Position numbers and translations under genes: made by a program. Positions 31,939-34,045 of a stretch of DNA of 34,045 nucleotides are shown here, one piece after another. The stretch is from Gammaproteobacteria bacterium (lineage in GTDB: Bacteria; Pseudomonadota; Gammaproteobacteria; GCA-2400775). Under the pieces are notes generated by a model, which did not search any database, was not told the DNA's origin, and was given only the letters and a program-made list of their open reading frames with translations. The DNA lies in NCBI GenBank assembly GCA_002400775.1, contig NVRF01000004.1, positions 19,675 to 53,719 of the forward strand. Reading direction: 5' to 3'. Position 1 is the stretch's first letter, and each line of letters opens with the position of its first letter.

Positions 31939-32427
31939 ATGAACCAAGAACAAAAACTCGTCCTGGCAAAATTGATTCGCCAACAACGTTGGGCAGCGTT
32001 AGCCACCGTTGATGCCGAGGGCCAACCGCTAGCCGCTATGGTGGCCTATGCCTTTAATGAAGACTCCTCAGCGTTTTATATTCACGTAAGCCAACTATCA
32101 CAACATACCAAACACATGTTGGCACAGCCTCGTATTTCTTTGGTGATTGGCGAACCCGATATAGGAGGGGGTGATCCACAAACTCTACCGCGTGTCAGTA
32201 TCGGCGGTGTTGTCGAAGTACTACAGCGTGATAGTGAAGCTTATCTTCGTGCAAAAGCCAAATACCTGAATCGCTTGCCCGACTCTGAACAATTATTTGG
32301 TTTTGGTGATTTTATTTTATTTCAATTGATTCCTGAATCATTGCGTTTTGTCGGCGGCTTTGCTCAGGCGCATAGTTTGAGCGCTAAAACCTTGGCAGAG
32401 TGTTCAAAGCTTAGTCTTGGCGAGTAG
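31939..32427 (+). CDS. Pyridoxamine-5'-phosphate-oxidase-like FMN-binding protein (HugZ/PNPOx fold)
   Basis: The start LIRQQRWAALATVDAEGQPL, then MVAYAFNEDSSAFYIHVSQL and SQHTKHMLAQPRISLVIGEP match the N-terminal split-barrel domain of the PNPOx/HugZ family. These proteins bind FMN, or haem in HugZ members. The C-terminal haem-contact domain of HugZ is absent, so I would not call it a haem oxygenase. Length 162; it follows the HIT gene by 12 bp. Confidence 0.8.
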   Translation: MNQEQKLVLAKLIRQQRWAALATVDAEGQPLAAMVAYAFNEDSSAFYIHVSQLSQHTKHMLAQPRISLVIGEPDIGGGDPQTLPRVSIGGVVEVLQRDSEAYLRAKAKYLNRLPDSEQLFGFGDFILFQLIPESLRFVGGFAQAHSLSAKTLAECSKLSLGE

Positions 32428-32641
32428 CATCGTTTGACGCCGAGGTTTTTGTCCTTGTGCATAGCAAGCTACTTTTGTTTGATATGAGGCGTAGCAAAAT
32501 AGCGGCCAGGTGGAACATTTTGTTAAAGGAATGTGCACGACTTCGCAAAGATATGAAGAGGAATTTTAATTTGGCTTTTTGCAATATGTCTACGGGAAGC
32601 TTAAATTATTGTTATGTTACGTACACACAGGCGATAGTAAT

Positions 32642-32977
32642 GTGAGCGAATTTGTAGAGTATTTAAAAGAAGTGTTTGAACAATTTGGTGATGTTCACGC
32701 TCGAAAAATGTTTGGTGGTTATGGGATATATCACGACGGTGTTATGTTTGGTTTAGTAGCGGACGATATTCTGTATCTTAAAGCCGACACAAACACTGCT
32801 GAGTATTTTAAGTCAAGAAACCTCGGCCAGTTTGAATATGACAAAGGCGGAAAAATGGTGAAAATGTCTTATTACCTGGCGCCCGAAGAAATTTTCGACA
32901 ATGCGGAGGAGGCTACTCTATGGGCAAAGCGTGCTTATGAAGCGGCGTTTCGAGCGAAAGGAGCAAGTCAAAAATGA
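32642..32977 (+). CDS. TfoX N-terminal-domain protein
   Basis: The protein MSEFVEYLKEVFEQFGDVHA, with RKMFGGYGIYHDGVMFGLVA and MVKMSYYLAPEEIFDN, fits the TfoX N-terminal family. Full TfoX/Sxy regulators of competence have an added C-terminal domain that is missing here. The frame is open upstream to 32579, but GTG 32642 begins right at the conserved domain and gives 111 residues. Many stand-alone members have no known function. Confidence 0.82.
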   Translation: MSEFVEYLKEVFEQFGDVHARKMFGGYGIYHDGVMFGLVADDILYLKADTNTAEYFKSRNLGQFEYDKGGKMVKMSYYLAPEEIFDNAEEATLWAKRAYEAAFRAKGASQK

Positions 32978-33013
32978 CAGTGAGGCGTGTGCGTCACGAT
33001 TGTATATCTTGCA

Positions 33014-33077
33014 GGTGGCGTTGAGCTATTGTTAACAGCTCATAACTATTGATTGAGAACGCCCCCTAGTCTTTTTT
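33014..33077 (+). terminator. Possible intrinsic terminator after the TfoX-domain gene
   Basis: GGTGGCGTT (33014-33022) can pair with AACGCCCCC (33058-33066), eight of nine positions, and the stem is soon followed by a run of six T at 33072-33077. Inside the loop, GAGCT and AGCTC form a second short stem. The 35-base loop is longer than usual, so the call is only moderate. Confidence 0.45.
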
Positions 33078-33114
33078 GGCTCGTATTAACAGCTTGAATT
33101 ATAGTTGTTTGCTG

Positions 33115-33352
33115 TGAGACCTTTGCACGCTGCATCTTTTCCGCTATGGCGGCGTTAAAAACAGTCTCATACGCCAAGGGCACGTAGAAAGGCTCATTTA
33201 CTCTTGTAAACTCGGCAACTGCTCCTTGGCTTTGTCTCCTGAGTCGCTCTAACTCCTGTATTCGTGCAGTCGTGCGCTTTCGAGGTGTTTTTGCGGTATG
33301 CGACGATTTTTGCCTTGCCCTAACGAAAAATCTACGTCGTGCAAAGGCCTCA
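33115..33352. mobile_element. MITE-like element with terminal inverted repeats
   Basis: The ends TGAGACCTTTGCACG (33115-33129) and CGTGCAAAGGCCTCA (33338-33352) are inverted repeats of 15 bp with one mismatch. The trinucleotide CTG flanks both ends (33112-33114 and 33353-33355), a possible target duplication. The 238-bp interior has no open frame. Size, ends and lack of coding capacity fit a non-autonomous element, perhaps mobilised by an IS5-type transposase. Part of the interior resembles sequence at 2459-2488, implying more copies in the genome. Confidence 0.7.
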
Positions 33353-33450
33353 CTGTATGATGTTGCAGGGTAAAATTAGAATACTGTGCACTTGGCGCAC
33401 CAGGTAGAACTGTTAGGTGCTGGCAATAACAACAGGGTTGGAGAATGACT

Positions 33451-33939
33451 ATGCTTGAAGAAATGAAGGCAGTAAAAATAGGCTTGTTTTTGGTTATGTT
33501 GACCTTGGTTTTTGGGATAAGTATGGGCGTTACCTTCGGGATTGCTGAAGATTCTATGCAGTCCTATATATCAGACGGCGTAACATCTCATGCAGAGCTG
33601 CATGATGAGTAAAGCAAGGAAAAAATATGGAGATATGCTCAAAGGGCTCATTTTCATGCAACAGGAATAGCAGCGTTCTCGCTTGGGCTGGTTATTCTCG
33701 TCATGCTATCTTCTCTTAAGCAGAAGTTAAAAACAGTCTCATCTTTTTTGGTTGGGCTTGGCGGCTTGTATCCATTGTCGTGGTTTACGATGTTTCTTCT
33801 GGCTCCATCAATAGGAAGGAGCGCTGCGCATAGTCACTTTATGACGGAAACATTTACTTATATTGGTGTGGGTGGTTTGCTATTAGGTCTTACAATTTTA
33901 TGTGCAAATTTATTTCTCGGAATGTTTCGTAATGAGTAA
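33451..33939 (+). pseudogene. Four-helix membrane-protein gene split by an in-frame TAA
   Basis: From ATG 33451 (GGAG 8 bases upstream) the frame reads MLEEMKAVKIGLFLVMLTLV and on to HAELHDE, then TAA at 33610-33612. The same frame continues open with SKEKIWRYAQRAHFHATGIA, two further hydrophobic segments, and TYIGVGGLLLGLTILCANLF to a stop at 33939. The two halves together make a coherent 162-codon protein with about four membrane segments. A single base change (for example AAA to TAA) explains the break. Without it I would call this an uncharacterised membrane protein. The 78-residue stretch from 33703 alone is unlikely to be a real gene start. Confidence 0.7.
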
Positions 33940-33951
33940 CGACGACCGCTG

Positions 33952-33980
33952 ACCGCCAAGGAAAGCGAAGCGAAGGCGGT
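33952..33980. repeat. Short inverted repeat near the right edge
   Basis: ACCGCC (33952-33957) and GGCGGT (33975-33980) flank a 17-base purine-rich loop just after the split membrane-protein gene. The stem is short and has no T-run, so it could be part of a REP-like repeat or a weak transcript-end structure. The rest of the window, to 34045, shows no gene. Confidence 0.35.
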
Positions 33981-34045
33981 TAGTCGCCGATAGTCAACGC
34001 CGTCTGCATATTCGTAAGTAGGAGCGAGAGCGAGAGGTGAAGAAG

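Noticed and set aside
32457-32645. 62-codon open frame before the TfoX-domain gene
   Set aside because: No recognisable motif, no ribosome site, and it overlaps the preferred start of the next gene; probably chance.
33014-33066. Integron attC-like folding in the structure after the TfoX-domain gene
   Set aside because: The core-site sequences do not match RYYYAAC/GTTRRRY as a pair, and no cassette context exists.
33703-33939. Independent 78-residue gene at 33703
   Set aside because: The same frame extends coherently upstream past ATG 33703 to the TAA at 33610 and beyond, so it is the second half of a split gene.
1-34045. CRISPR arrays, tRNA or rRNA genes
   Set aside because: I saw no regularly spaced direct repeats and no tRNA-like TTCRANYC or anticodon-arm patterns; a covariance search would be the decisive check.

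Overview
The window looks like a chromosomal segment of a motile, polarly flagellated gammaproteobacterium. It is moderately AT-rich. About 24 kb is a flagellar/chemotaxis supercluster in the order seen in Pseudomonas, Marinobacter and Vibrio relatives: fliK-fliL-fliM-fliN-fliO-fliP-fliQ-fliR-flhB-flhA-flhF-fleN-fliA-cheY-cheZ-cheA-[cheB]-motC-motD-parA-like-parP-cheW. FlhF/FleN, CheZ, the MotC/MotD pair and the ParA/ParP pair all point to a polar-flagellum lineage. I cannot name the genus from sequence alone.

Layout. 1-797: truncated IS5-family insertion sequence on the minus strand with a two-frame transposase, abutting the remnant of a membrane-protein gene (798-961). 1042-2415: fliK behind a clear sigma-54 promoter. 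2416-2946: gene-poor spacer with repeat-like and relic coding sequence, ending in a second sigma-54 promoter and a possible FleQ box before fliL. 2947-13446: dense operon for the switch complex, export apparatus, FlhF/FleN and the flagellar sigma factor FliA. 13491-21054: chemotaxis core, stator and array-positioning genes. 21075-25258: a small conserved-looking basic protein, a DUF2802 membrane protein and, on the opposite strand, a second FliK-like protein, an FlhB C-domain homologue (FhlB type) and a REC-GGDEF-EAL protein. 25357-27155: a GYF-like/pentapeptide-repeat membrane protein and two tandemly duplicated stand-alone receiver proteins. 27292-33939: housekeeping and miscellaneous genes (tsaB, Trm112-like, mscL, cpdA-like, DUF3617, isoprenylcysteine-methyltransferase-like, HIT, pyridoxamine-oxidase-like, TfoX N-domain), with gene relics and a MITE-like element.

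How it works together. Switch and export proteins build the basal body. FlhF and FleN set pole and number. FliA drives late genes. CheA/CheW/CheY/CheZ control the FliM/FliN switch. MotC/MotD form a second stator. The ParA-like protein and ParP should tie the array to the pole. The EAL protein probably lowers c-di-GMP.

The most notable observation is that cheB, expected between cheA and motC, is present only as a decayed relic (16670-17104), found by reading all frames of an apparently empty 440-bp gap. Other signs of decay are an SGNH-hydrolase relic beside tsaB, a membrane-protein gene split by one in-frame TAA near the right edge, and the gene fragment beside the insertion sequence. I did not find a clear, wholly new multi-gene system.
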